A DNA stretch of 64,000 nucleotides from Microbacterium maritypicum (GTDB lineage: Bacteria > Actinomycetota > Actinomycetes > Actinomycetales > Microbacteriaceae): NCBI RefSeq assembly GCF_041529975.1, contig NZ_CP168030.1, positions 2,542,001-2,606,000 of the forward strand, read 5' to 3'. This document shows positions 44,150 through 53,039 of the stretch, piece after piece. How positions within the stretch are numbered: the stretch's first letter is position 1; the number at the start of each line of letters is the position of its first letter. The notes below the pieces were generated by a model. It was not told the DNA's origin. It saw only the letters and a program-made list of their open reading frames with translations, and made no database searches. The position numbers and the translations under genes were made by a program.

Positions 44150-45388
44150 ATGAATCATCCGCTCGCCACCGAGATCGTCGTCGTCGGTGCGGGGATGGCC
44201 GCGCAGCGCTTCGTCGAACAGCTCAGGCAGCGGGCGGGCGACGACGTGCGGGTCACGGTGATCGGCGATGAGGGCCTCCGACCGTACGACCGCACCCGCC
44301 TTCGAGAGCTGTTCCTCGGCGGGTCGGCCGACGATCTCCCCTTGCCCTTCGACGCGTTCGAGGATGACCGCGTCGAGTTGGTCGTCGACGATCGCGTGCT
44401 GCACATCGACCGGCGGGCGAAGACCGTGCGCACCCGTTCCCGTCGCCTGCATCGCTACGACACGCTGGTGCTCGCGACCGGGGCCTCGGCCGGTCGGGTG
44501 GCGGTCGAGGGTGCGGGACTACCCGGTTGCTTCTCGTATCGCACCGTCGAGGATGCCGAGGCGCTCCGTGCGTTCGTGGGCGCACGCGCGTCGGAGCTCG
44601 AACGTGATCTGCGCGGGGTGGTCGTCGGCGGAGGCCCCATCGGGCTCGAGGCTGCCGGGGCCTTGCAGGCGATCGGGGTCGATGCCACGGTGGTGCAGTA
44701 CGCGGATCGGCTGATGGAGGCGCAGCTCGACGGCACCGCGGGAAGCATCGTGAAGCGCCATCTGCAGGCGCGGGGGATCGCGGTGCGCACCGGGACGCGC
44801 GTGACACGGCTCGACCCGGACGAATCCGGCGTCGTCACGGCGATCGAGTTCCAGGACGGCTCCTTCCAGCGTGTGGACGTCGTCGTGTTCACGGTCGGGC
44901 TGCGCGCGCGCGACGAGCTCGCACGCAATGCCGGGATCGCGGTTCATCCCTACGGAGGCATCGTCATCGACGACGCCTGCCGGACGTCGGATCCGGCGGT
45001 GCTGGCAATCGGAGAGGTCGCCAGCCTCGACGGGCGCCGCTTCGGTCTGGTCGCTCCGGCCCGCGAGATGGCCGATGTGGCGGTGCGGCGCATCCTCGGC
45101 CACGAAGCGAGGTTCGCCGGGTTCGATGAATCCGCTGCCATCACCCTGGCGGGTGTCGATGTGGCGAGCTTCGGGGACGCGCTCGCACGGACGCCGGACG
45201 CGGTCGACGTGCTCTACGCGGATCCCGTCGCCGGGGTGTACCGGAAACTGGTGCTGGCAGGTGATGCGCACACGCTGCTCGGGGGGATCCTGGTCGGCGA
45301 CGCTTCGGCGTACCCGGCTCTGCACACCCTCGTCGGCGCCCGGCTCGAAGCGGACCCGTCGTCCTACGTGCTGCCGAGCCGCGGTTAG
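44150..45388 (+). CDS. NirB-like FAD-dependent oxidoreductase, paralogue of NirB N-terminal half
   Basis: 412 residues from ATG 44150. It aligns throughout with residues 1 to about 415 of the nirB product (EIVVVGAGMAAQRFVEQL, TLVLATGASAGR, VVVGGGPIGLEAAGALQ, VDVASFGDALARTPDAVDV). It stops before the BFD, Fe-S and siroheme domains, so it is an NAD(P)H-dependent flavoprotein electron donor rather than a nitrite reductase. A role in nitrate reductase electron transfer (NasB-like) is possible, but no nitrate reductase gene is in the window. Divergent from the FNT channel. Confidence 0.85.
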   Translation: MNHPLATEIVVVGAGMAAQRFVEQLRQRAGDDVRVTVIGDEGLRPYDRTRLRELFLGGSADDLPLPFDAFEDDRVELVVDDRVLHIDRRAKTVRTRSRRLHRYDTLVLATGASAGRVAVEGAGLPGCFSYRTVEDAEALRAFVGARASELERDLRGVVVGGGPIGLEAAGALQAIGVDATVVQYADRLMEAQLDGTAGSIVKRHLQARGIAVRTGTRVTRLDPDESGVVTAIEFQDGSFQRVDVVVFTVGLRARDELARNAGIAVHPYGGIVIDDACRTSDPAVLAIGEVASLDGRRFGLVAPAREMADVAVRRILGHEARFAGFDESAAITLAGVDVASFGDALARTPDAVDVLYADPVAGVYRKLVLAGDAHTLLGGILVGDASAYPALHTLVGARLEADPSSYVLPSRG

Positions 45389-45410
45389 CGAGAGCGGTCG
45401 GCCCGGGGAG

Positions 45411-45707
45411 CTACTCGGCGGGGCTCTCGGAGGGGAGCGGTGCCGGGCTCTCCGTGGGCGCGTCGGTGGGAGCCGTCGTCGGCTCGACGGTCGGCGTCGG
45501 AGTCGGCTCGGGTGCGGTCACCTGCGCGTGCACGACCTGACTGCCGATCGCGGCGACGACGATGAGGCCGCCGACGATCGCGGCGATCGTGTTGTCCCGG
45601 ACGCGGCGCCGGATCTGCCCCTCGTGCCATTGGGTACGCGCGGTGTGCAGTCGTGCGCGCTCTGCCGCGGTGCGTGACTGTGCGTTCTTGGAACCGCGTG
45701 CGGCCAT
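45411..45707 (-). CDS. Small single-pass membrane protein with Pro/Thr-rich tail
   Basis: 98 residues. A basic N-terminal half (NAQSRTAAERARLHTARTQW) precedes one membrane helix (AIVGGLIVVAAIGSQVV) and an extracytoplasmic tail of Pro, Thr, Glu and Ala repeats. No domain recognised. It is a common type of small protein in Microbacteriaceae. It is divergent from rarA. Confidence 0.65.
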   Translation of the reverse strand: MAARGSKNAQSRTAAERARLHTARTQWHEGQIRRRVRDNTIAAIVGGLIVVAAIGSQVVHAQVTAPEPTPTPTVEPTTAPTDAPTESPAPLPSESPAE

Positions 45708-45811
45708 GCCCTGGATCTCCCGTTCCGACGCCGGTACGCAGCGTCGCCTGAGAGCCTACCGGGAGCTGCCCGATCGCCCGAAGTGTCGGGAGCCGCCGGT
45801 AGCCTGGAGGG

Positions 45812-47200
45812 ATGACGTCCCCTGCCGCGCTGCTCTCCGGGCAGACGCCTCTCGCCGTGCGCATGCGCCCGATCTCGCTCGACGAGGTCGCGGGGCAGCG
45901 GCACCTGTTGCGTGCAGGGTCTCCCATCGTCGCCCTCGCCGATCCGGAGGCGACTTCGCCCGGAGCGGTCTCGATCATCCTCTGGGGGCCGCCGGGCACC
46001 GGAAAGACCACGCTTGCGCAGGCGATCGCGCGCTCGTCCGGGCGCCGCTTCGTCGAGCTGTCCGCCATCACCGCCGGCGTCAAAGACGTGCGCGAGGTGA
46101 TGCAGGAGGCGATCACGCAGCGCGACCTCTACGGTCAGACCACGATCCTCTTCCTCGATGAGATCCACCGGTTCACGAAGGCGCAGCAAGACGCTCTGCT
46201 GCCCGGCGTCGAGAACGGGTGGGTGATCCTGATCGCCGCGACCACCGAGAACCCCTCGTTCTCGGTGATCTCTCCGCTGCTGTCCCGTTCCCTGCTGCTC
46301 ACGCTCCAGCCGCTCACCGACGATGACATCGGTGTACTCGTGGATCGTGCCGTCGTCGACGCACGGGGGCTGAACGGGGCCGTGGCGCTGAGCGCCGAAG
46401 CTCGCGCCGCACTGATCCGGCTCGCCTCGGGGGACGCCAGGCGCGCGCTGACGGGTCTCGAGGCCGGTGCTGCGGTCGCCCTCTCGCACGCATCCTCCGC
46501 GGAGGCTGGCTCCGACGAAGGCGAGGACAGCGGATCGGCCGAGGCGGACGCCGCTGCGGCAGTACCGGAGGTCTCCGCCGACGACGTCGCCCAGGCCGTC
46601 GACAAGGCGCTTCTGCGCTACGACCGGCAGGGCGACGAGCACTACGACGTCATCAGTGCGTTCATCAAGTCGATCAGAGGGTCCGACCCCGATGCGGCGC
46701 TGCACTACCTCGCGCGCATGATCGAGGCGGGGGAGGACCCGCGGTTCATCGCCCGGCGCCTGGTGATCTCCGCGTCGGAAGACGTCGGTCTGGCCGACCC
46801 TCAGGGTCTCGTCATCGCGGTCGCCGCTGCCGACGCGGTCGCGTTCATCGGCATGCCGGAGGGACGCATCCCGCTTGCCGAGGCGACCGTGTACCTCGCC
46901 ACCACCGCGAAATCCAACGCCGCCTATGTGGGAATCGATGCCGCGATCGCCGACATCCGCTCCGGAGGTTTCGGACGTGTGCCGCTGCACCTGCGCGACG
47001 CGCACTATCCGGGCGCCAAGCGCCTCGGGCACGGGCGCGGTTACGTCTACTCGCACGACAGCGAGTACGGCGTGGTGGCGCAGCAGTATCTGCCCGACGA
47101 GCTCGACGGCAAGCACTACTACGAGCCGAAGAACCTGGGTGCCGAGCGCGACATCGGTTCGCGACTGGAGCGCATCCGCCGCATCCTCGGCGACCGGTGA
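45812..47200 (+). CDS. rarA: Replication-associated recombination protein A
   Basis: 462 residues. AAA+ ATPase of the MgsA/RarA/WRNIP1 family: MRPISLDEVAGQRHLL, Walker A GPPGTGKTTLA, Walker B ILFLDEIHRF, sensor ATTENPSF. The C-terminal tetramerisation region has HYDVISAFIKSIRGSDPDAALHYLARM and SAAYVG-like blocks. An acidic Ala/Glu/Ser insert (about residues 225-255) is unusual in length. Acts at stalled replication forks. Precedes rpsD, with a 182-bp gap. Confidence 0.94.
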   Translation: MTSPAALLSGQTPLAVRMRPISLDEVAGQRHLLRAGSPIVALADPEATSPGAVSIILWGPPGTGKTTLAQAIARSSGRRFVELSAITAGVKDVREVMQEAITQRDLYGQTTILFLDEIHRFTKAQQDALLPGVENGWVILIAATTENPSFSVISPLLSRSLLLTLQPLTDDDIGVLVDRAVVDARGLNGAVALSAEARAALIRLASGDARRALTGLEAGAAVALSHASSAEAGSDEGEDSGSAEADAAAAVPEVSADDVAQAVDKALLRYDRQGDEHYDVISAFIKSIRGSDPDAALHYLARMIEAGEDPRFIARRLVISASEDVGLADPQGLVIAVAAADAVAFIGMPEGRIPLAEATVYLATTAKSNAAYVGIDAAIADIRSGGFGRVPLHLRDAHYPGAKRLGHGRGYVYSHDSEYGVVAQQYLPDELDGKHYYEPKNLGAERDIGSRLERIRRILGDR

Positions 47201-47232
47201 CCCACGCGATCAGGCGCGCAGCCGCGATCTGT

Positions 47233-47382
47233 TAGACTTGAGCGGCTCGAAACCGTGTTTTCGGGCATCTCCTCGTTCACACCACACCTTGCTGGCGCCC
47301 CGGCGTGCGCTCCAAGGCAGAACGCGGACGATACGTCCGTGAGTCGTGAAAGTCACGACCACGTCATCGGAAGGACAGCTTC
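47233..47382 (+). promoter_or_regulatory. rpsD promoter and structured 5' leader
   Basis: TAGACT (47233-47238) is a probable -10, the same hexamer as upstream of efp. The leader of about 140 nt has two perfect hairpins just before the gene: CGGACG-ATA-CGTCCG (47325-47339) and GTCGTGA-AAG-TCACGAC (47343-47359), the second 23 bases upstream of the GTG. Ribosomal protein S4 represses its own mRNA in other bacteria, so an autoregulatory leader is a reasonable hypothesis. Confidence 0.5.
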
Positions 47383-48012
47383 GTGACCACGAAGTCCCAG
47401 GACCGCCGCAAGGTGCGTCTGAGCCGTGCCCTCGGCATCCCGCTCACCCCGAAGGCCGCCCGCTACCTCGAGAAGCGTCCCTACGCTCCGGGTGAGCACG
47501 GCCGCACCAAGCGCAAGGCAGACAGCGACTACGCCGTCCGTCTGCGTGAGAAGCAGCGTCTGCGCGAGCAGTACGGCATCCGCGAGAAGCAGATGCGCAA
47601 CACGTTCAACGAGGCCCGTCGCCACGACGGTCTGACCGGTGAGAACCTGGTCGAGCTCCTCGAGATGCGTCTCGACGCTCTCGTGGTGCGTTCGGGCTTC
47701 GCCCGCACCACCGCACAGGCTCGCCAGCTCGTCGTGCACCGTCACATCCTCGTCGACGGCCAGCTCGTCGACCGCCCGTCGTTCCGCGTGAAGCCGGGTC
47801 AGCTCATCCACGTCAAGCCCAAGAGCGAGGGCACCGAGCCCTTCCAGGTGGCAGCAGCCGGCGGTCACGCCGAGGTTCTGCCGCCCGTTCCCGGCTACCT
47901 CGAGGTCGAGCTCGACAAGCTCCAGTCGCGTCTGGTTCGTCGTCCGAAGCGCGCCGAGGTCCCCGTGACCTGTGAAGTGCAGCTCGTCGTCGAGTACTAC
48001 GCAGCACGCTGA
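47383..48012 (+). CDS. rpsD: 30S ribosomal protein S4 (uS4)
   Basis: 209 residues from GTG 47383, preceded by GGAAGGA. The N-terminus (SRALGIPLTPKAARYLEKRPYAPGEHG) and S4 RNA-binding domain (LEMRLDALVVRSGFARTTAQARQLVVHRHI) are clear. It lacks the zinc-binding cysteines of the C+ form. Primary 16S rRNA binder in small-subunit assembly. In this window it stands alone rather than with rpsK and rpoA. Confidence 0.98.
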   Translation: MTTKSQDRRKVRLSRALGIPLTPKAARYLEKRPYAPGEHGRTKRKADSDYAVRLREKQRLREQYGIREKQMRNTFNEARRHDGLTGENLVELLEMRLDALVVRSGFARTTAQARQLVVHRHILVDGQLVDRPSFRVKPGQLIHVKPKSEGTEPFQVAAAGGHAEVLPPVPGYLEVELDKLQSRLVRRPKRAEVPVTCEVQLVVEYYAAR

Positions 48013-48023
48013 GCATCGCTCAC

Positions 48024-48077
48024 GCTGCTCTCTGAGAGCAGCAGCGCAAGAGGCGTCGGGGTGACCCGACGCCTCTT
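48024..48077 (+). terminator. Double hairpin terminator after rpsD
   Basis: Two perfect stems in tandem: GCTGCTCT/AGAGCAGC (48024-48042, loop CTG) and a 13-bp stem AAGAGGCGTCGGG/CCCGACGCCTCTT (48048-48077, loop GTGA), the latter followed by TTGTCGTTT. Ends the rpsD transcript. Confidence 0.8.
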
Positions 48078-48137
48078 GTCGTTTCGGCATACGATGGTGA
48101 CACCGCGCCTTCGCGGATCAAGGGCAAGGATGACGAC

Positions 48138-48326
48138 ATGAAGAACGTGCAATGGTTCCTGGTCGGTGTGATCGGCGGCTTCGTCGCGGCTCACTTCATG
48201 AACAAGGACCCGCGCGGTCACGACATCCTCGCTGAGGTCGACGCCAGGATCAACGGATTCACCGCTCTCATCGGCGACGCCTACCGCGAGCAGGAGGCAC
48301 GGCTCACGGAGCCGGGCGACAACTGA
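48138..48326 (+). CDS. Small membrane protein between rpsD and alaS
   Basis: 62 residues. One N-terminal hydrophobic segment (WFLVGVIGGFVAAHF) and a short charged cytoplasmic tail (HDILAEVDARINGFTALIGDAYREQEAR). ATG 48138 has AAGGA upstream, and TACGAT about 40 bases upstream could be its -10. Its fixed place before alaS suggests a conserved actinobacterial small protein; function is unknown. Confidence 0.65.
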   Translation: MKNVQWFLVGVIGGFVAAHFMNKDPRGHDILAEVDARINGFTALIGDAYREQEARLTEPGDN

Positions 48327-48381
48327 ACCACCGCAGCAGCGCCACGGCGCGGCATCTTCACGCAAGGACACCCGGCACTCT

Positions 48382-51042
48382 ATGAAAACTGCGGAGATCG
48401 CGCAGCGTTACCTCGACTTCTTCGAGAAGAACGACCACCTCATCGTCCCTTCGGCCTCACTCGTCAGCGACGATCCGTCGCTGCTGTTCACGGTGGCCGG
48501 GATGGTGCCGATGATCCCGTACCTCACGGGCGTCGTCCCCGCCCCGCATCCGCGCATCGCCGATGTGCAGAAGTGCATTCGCACGAACGACATCGAAGAG
48601 GTCGGTCGCACCGCGCGTCACGGCACGTTCTTCCAGATGCTCGGCAACTGGTCGTTCGGCGACTACTTCAAAGAAGGCGCGATCCGCTACGCCTGGGAGC
48701 TGCTGACGAGCTCCGAGTCCGACGGCGGTCTCGGCTTCGATGAGAAGGACCTCTGGGTCACCGTCTACGAGACCGACGACGAGGCCGAGGCCATCTGGCG
48801 CGACATCATCGGGCTGAAGCCCGAGCGTATCCAGCGTCTCGGACGCGCGGACAACTACTGGAACACCGGACAGCCCGGCCCCGGTGGCCCCGACTCCGAG
48901 ATCTTCTTCGATCGCGGTCCGGCATACGGAAAGGACGGCGGCCCCGCCGTCGACGACACGAGGTTCCTGGAGATCTGGAACCTCGTGTTCATGCAGGACT
49001 TCATCGAGAACATCCGTGGCAAGACCGAGTTCGACATCGTCGGCGAGCTGCCGATGAAGAACATCGACACCGGCATGGGCCTCGAGCGCGTCGCCTTCCT
49101 CAAGCAGGGCGTGGAGAACATGTACGAGTCGGACCAGGTGCGTCCGGTGCTGGACCGCGCCGTCGAGCTCTCCGGACGCCGCTACGGCGTGCAGCACGAG
49201 GATGACGTGCGCTTCCGCGTCGTCGCCGACCACGTGCGCTCCTCGCTCATGCTCCTCTCCGACGGGGTTCGTCCCTCCAACGAGGGACGCGGGTACATCC
49301 TCCGCCGCCTCATGCGCCGCACCGTTCGCTCCATGCGTCTGCTCGGCGTCGACGAGCCGGTGTTCCCCGAGCTGTTCGCCGCATCGCGCGACGTGATGAA
49401 GACCACATACCCGGAGCTCGAGAAGGACTGGTCTGTGCTCTCGGCGTCGGCCTTCGCGGAGGAGGAGACCTTCCGTCGCACGCTCGTCGCCGGTTCGACG
49501 ATCCTCGACCTCGCTCTCGACGAGACCAAGAAGGGCGGCGGCAAGACCCTCAGTGGTCCCGAGGCCTTCCTGCTGCACGACACCTACGGCTTCCCGATCG
49601 ATCTCACCCTCGAGGTTGCCGAAGAGGCCGGGCTCGAGGTCGACCGCACCGCGTTCGACACGCTCATGCAGGAGCAGCGCCAGCGCGCCAAGGACGACGC
49701 TCGCAATCGCAAGCGTCAGCTCGCCGACGTCTCGGTGTACCGCGACCTGCGCGCCCTGGGCGAGACCGGCTTCGACGGATACACGGCGCTCGAGGTCGAA
49801 TCTCGTGTGATCGGACTCCTCGTCGACGGGGTTCCGGTGCGCAGCGCCGCCGAGGGGCAGATCGCCGAGGTCGTACTCAGCGAGACCACGCTGTATGCGG
49901 AGTCGGGCGGTCAGGTCGCCGACAAGGGCACGATCGTCGGACCGGGCTACGAGCTCGAGGTACTCGATGTGCAGAAGCCCGTTCCCGGTCTTATCAGCCA
50001 CACCGTCGAGGTCGCCCGCGGAAGCGTCGCGGTCGACGACGTCGCGACGACCGTCGTGGACGCCGCCAACCGTCGCGCGGCACGCCAGGCGCACTCGGCG
50101 ACGCACCTCGTGCATGCCGCTCTCCGGGACACGCTCGGACCGACCGCCACGCAGGCGGGGTCGTTGAACCGCGCGGGTTACATGCGATTCGACTTCTCGT
50201 GGTCGCAGGCGCTCTCCGCGGACACGCGCAGCGAGATCGAGGAGATCACCAACCGCGCCGTGCAGGACGCCCTCGAGGTGACCACGCGCATCGTCTCCCT
50301 CGACGAGGCGAAGGAAGCCGGCGCCATGGCGCTGTTCGGCGAGAAGTACGGCGACGTCGTGCGCATGGTCGACATCGGCGGCCCCTGGTCGCGTGAGCTG
50401 TGCGCCGGTACACACGTGGGCACGAGTGCCGAGATCGGTCTGGTCAGCCTCGTCGGAGAATCGTCCGTCGGTGCATCCAACCGCCGTATCGAAGCCCTCG
50501 TCGGCGCCGATGCCTTCCGCGAGCTCGCAGCCGAGCGGGCGATCGTCTCGCAGCTCACCAGCTCGCTGAAGACGCCCCGTGAGCAGCTGCCCGAGCGGAT
50601 TGCCGATCTCACGGCGAGCCTGAAGGCCGCGGAGAAGCGCATCGCGCAGTTCGAGTCCCAGCAGCGCGCGGGGCAGATCCCGGCGATCGTCGAGGCCGCG
50701 AAGCGCGTCGGCGCCTTCCGGCTCGCAGCACTCAACCTCGGCGACGTGGCATCTGCCGATGATGTGCGCGACCTCGTCAACGGCGTGCGCGATCGGCTCG
50801 GCTCCGATGCCGCGGTCGTCGCCCTGGGGGCGGTCGTCAACGGTCGCCCGGTCGTGGTCGTGGCGACGAACGATGCTGCTCGATCCGCCGGCGCGAAGGC
50901 GGGTGCGCTCGCGAAGCGCGCCGCCGGTGTACTCGGCGGCGGTGGCGGAGGACGCGATGATGTCGCGCAGGGCGGCGGCGCGGACGCCGCGGCTCTTCCC
51001 GCGGCTCTCGAGGCCATCTCGCAGGAGCTGCACGGCGCGTGA
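48382..51042 (+). CDS. alaS: Alanine--tRNA ligase
   Basis: 886 residues, full length. Class II catalytic core (RYLDFFEKNDHLIVPSASL; NIDTGMGLERVAF), editing domain with HSATHLVHAAL (HxxxH) and the distal Cys-His pair in CAGTHV, then the oligomerisation coil and a Gly-rich DHHA1 C-terminus (GGGGGGRDDVAQGGG). Charges tRNA-Ala and clears Ser/Gly mischarges. It overlaps ruvX by 4 bases. Confidence 0.98.
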   Translation: MKTAEIAQRYLDFFEKNDHLIVPSASLVSDDPSLLFTVAGMVPMIPYLTGVVPAPHPRIADVQKCIRTNDIEEVGRTARHGTFFQMLGNWSFGDYFKEGAIRYAWELLTSSESDGGLGFDEKDLWVTVYETDDEAEAIWRDIIGLKPERIQRLGRADNYWNTGQPGPGGPDSEIFFDRGPAYGKDGGPAVDDTRFLEIWNLVFMQDFIENIRGKTEFDIVGELPMKNIDTGMGLERVAFLKQGVENMYESDQVRPVLDRAVELSGRRYGVQHEDDVRFRVVADHVRSSLMLLSDGVRPSNEGRGYILRRLMRRTVRSMRLLGVDEPVFPELFAASRDVMKTTYPELEKDWSVLSASAFAEEETFRRTLVAGSTILDLALDETKKGGGKTLSGPEAFLLHDTYGFPIDLTLEVAEEAGLEVDRTAFDTLMQEQRQRAKDDARNRKRQLADVSVYRDLRALGETGFDGYTALEVESRVIGLLVDGVPVRSAAEGQIAEVVLSETTLYAESGGQVADKGTIVGPGYELEVLDVQKPVPGLISHTVEVARGSVAVDDVATTVVDAANRRAARQAHSATHLVHAALRDTLGPTATQAGSLNRAGYMRFDFSWSQALSADTRSEIEEITNRAVQDALEVTTRIVSLDEAKEAGAMALFGEKYGDVVRMVDIGGPWSRELCAGTHVGTSAEIGLVSLVGESSVGASNRRIEALVGADAFRELAAERAIVSQLTSSLKTPREQLPERIADLTASLKAAEKRIAQFESQQRAGQIPAIVEAAKRVGAFRLAALNLGDVASADDVRDLVNGVRDRLGSDAAVVALGAVVNGRPVVVVATNDAARSAGAKAGALAKRAAGVLGGGGGGRDDVAQGGGADAAALPAALEAISQELHGA

Positions 51043-51512
51043 GCGGCTTCCGCCGCGGTGTGCGGCTCGGCATCGACGTCGGTCGGGCGAGGGTCGGTGT
51101 CGCCCGCTGCGACCCGGACGGCATGCTCGCCGTGCCGGTCGAGACGGTCCCGCGGGACGAGGCGTCGATCGATCGCCTCGTCCAGCTCGCGGGGGAGTAC
51201 GAGCCTCTGGAGTTCGTGGTCGGACTGCCGGTGAACATGCGGGGCGCCGATACGCCGTCGACAACGGACGCACGGGAGTTCGCGGCGGCTCTCCAGCTGC
51301 GCAGTGGCATCGTCGTGCGGCTCGTCGACGAGCGTCTGAGCACCGTTTCCGCGCACGCCGCCCTGCGCAGTTCCGGGAGATCTCAGAAGAAGTCTCGTAG
51401 CATTGTGGATCAGGTCGCCGCCGTGGTGCTTCTGCAGCAGGCGATCGATATGGAGAAGAGCACCGGAAACCCGGCCGGTGCGGCCATCTCGCCTGACGAG
51501 GAGCACGCCTGA
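51039..51512 (+). CDS. ruvX: Putative pre-16S rRNA nuclease / Holliday junction resolvase YqgF
   Basis: 157 residues from GTG 51039. RNase H-like fold: LGIDVGRARVGVARCDPDG, then EFVVGLPVNMRG, then LVDERLSTVSA and a C-terminal VDQVAAVVLLQ. The family processes 16S rRNA ends. The alaS-ruvX-mltG order is conserved in actinobacteria. Confidence 0.94.
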   Translation: MSGFRRGVRLGIDVGRARVGVARCDPDGMLAVPVETVPRDEASIDRLVQLAGEYEPLEFVVGLPVNMRGADTPSTTDAREFAAALQLRSGIVVRLVDERLSTVSAHAALRSSGRSQKKSRSIVDQVAAVVLLQQAIDMEKSTGNPAGAAISPDEEHA

Positions 51513-51514
51513 CG

Positions 51515-53035
51515 ATGTCCGAACGCGACAACGAAACGCCGCGGCATGACGCAGACTCCCGCCTGGGGGAGCTGTTCGAGAACCTTCCGGAGCCGACCAC
51601 GCAGATTCCGACGGTCGACAACAGTGCGCCCGCTCCGGGTTCGCGTCGTGCGGCTCGTGAAGCCGCCTCGGGGGACGCCACGGCGCCCACGAACGGCGCA
51701 TCGGGTGACCATCTGCAGCCATCGCCCGTGCCGGTCCGTGCGTCCGCCGACGAGGCGGCCGCGGCGAACCGCGAGTCCCCGTCGCCGACCCCTGTGCGCG
51801 ACTCGGCCGACTCCGTGGACGCGGGCGATACGCCGACGCGAGCCGTTCCGGTGACCCGGCCGCCGGCAGCATCCGCGTCGCCGGCCGCGACGCCGGAGCC
51901 CGTGATCGGCGGCGGGCTCGACGACCTCTTCGCCCCGCACGACGATCACGTCGACGCCACGCCGAAGAAGAAGCGTCGCAAGGGATGCCTGATCGCGTTG
52001 ATCATCGTCCTCGCAATCGTCGGCGGCCTCGCGGGAGCCGGCGTCTGGGTGGCGAACACCTACGGTGACAGGATCAGCGAGGCCATGGGCTGGGGGCCGT
52101 CGAAGGACTGGGAACCGGGTCAGGCGACCGGCGAAGCACTGGTCACTATCAAGGAAGGCGACACCGGCGGACCGGTCTCGATCGCTCTCCACGAAGCGGG
52201 CGTCACGAAGACCGAGGATGTGTTCTACGACTACTTGGTCGATGAGGGCATCAACCCGACGTTCTACCCCGGTGTGTACCGCCTGCAGCAGAAGATGACG
52301 GCCGAGGCCGCTCTCGCCGCTCTCGAGGATGAGGCCAACAAGCTCGAGAACACGGTGTCGGTCGGCGAGGGCGCGACGATCGTCTCGTCGCTGCCCGGCA
52401 TGGCCGAGACTCTCGGCCTCCCGCTCGCCGACTTCGAGGCGGCCGTCAAGGACCCGTCGCAGTACGGCGTCGACGCGCGTAGCCTCGAAGGCTGGCTGTT
52501 CCCGGCCGTGTACACCTTCGACCCTGAGGTCACCCCGACGCAGGTCATCCAGCGGATGGTCGACCGTACCCGCCAAGCGCTCGATGAGGCAGGAGTGCCG
52601 CCCGAAGACGCGCAGCGCGTGCTGACGATCGCCTCGATCATCCAGCGTGAAGGCCGACTGGACGACTTCGCGAAGGTGTCGCGAGTCATCCAGAACCGTC
52701 TGGATATCGACATGCTGCTGCAGATGGACTCGACAGCCCAGTACGGCTATGGATCGCTGCACGAGGGTGTCGTCTCGAGCTCCAAGGAGGCGCTCGAGAG
52801 CGACAACGAGTGGAACACCTATAAGCGCCAAGGACTCCCCGCGACCCCGATCTCGAGCGCGAGCGACGCTGCCATCGATGCCGCCATGCATCCGGCGGAC
52901 GGTCCCTGGCTGTACTTCGTCACGATCAACCTCGAAACCGGGGAGACGCAGTTCTCCGAGACCATGTCCGAGCACGAACAGGGGATCGAGAAGTGGCGCG
53001 CGTGGTGCCGGGAAAACCCCGACGCGGGCTGCTGA
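51515..53035 (+). CDS. mltG: Endolytic murein transglycosylase MltG
   Basis: 506 residues. A disordered Pro/Ala/Thr-rich cytoplasmic N-terminus of about 150 residues, a basic stop (KKKRRKG), one membrane helix (CLIALIIVLAIVGGLAGAGVWV), then the LysM-like and YceG catalytic domain (LEGWLFPAVYTF; IASIIQREGRLDDFAKVSRVIQNRL with catalytic Glu). It cuts nascent peptidoglycan strands. The long N-terminus is usual for actinobacteria. Confidence 0.94.
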   Translation: MSERDNETPRHDADSRLGELFENLPEPTTQIPTVDNSAPAPGSRRAAREAASGDATAPTNGASGDHLQPSPVPVRASADEAAAANRESPSPTPVRDSADSVDAGDTPTRAVPVTRPPAASASPAATPEPVIGGGLDDLFAPHDDHVDATPKKKRRKGCLIALIIVLAIVGGLAGAGVWVANTYGDRISEAMGWGPSKDWEPGQATGEALVTIKEGDTGGPVSIALHEAGVTKTEDVFYDYLVDEGINPTFYPGVYRLQQKMTAEAALAALEDEANKLENTVSVGEGATIVSSLPGMAETLGLPLADFEAAVKDPSQYGVDARSLEGWLFPAVYTFDPEVTPTQVIQRMVDRTRQALDEAGVPPEDAQRVLTIASIIQREGRLDDFAKVSRVIQNRLDIDMLLQMDSTAQYGYGSLHEGVVSSSKEALESDNEWNTYKRQGLPATPISSASDAAIDAAMHPADGPWLYFVTINLETGETQFSETMSEHEQGIEKWRAWCRENPDAGC

Positions 53036-53039
53036 GACG

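Noticed and set aside
48457..51690. A 1077-codon open frame on the minus strand across alaS
   Set aside because: The plus strand encodes an unmistakable AlaRS with all motifs; the antisense translation is low-complexity and has no domain.
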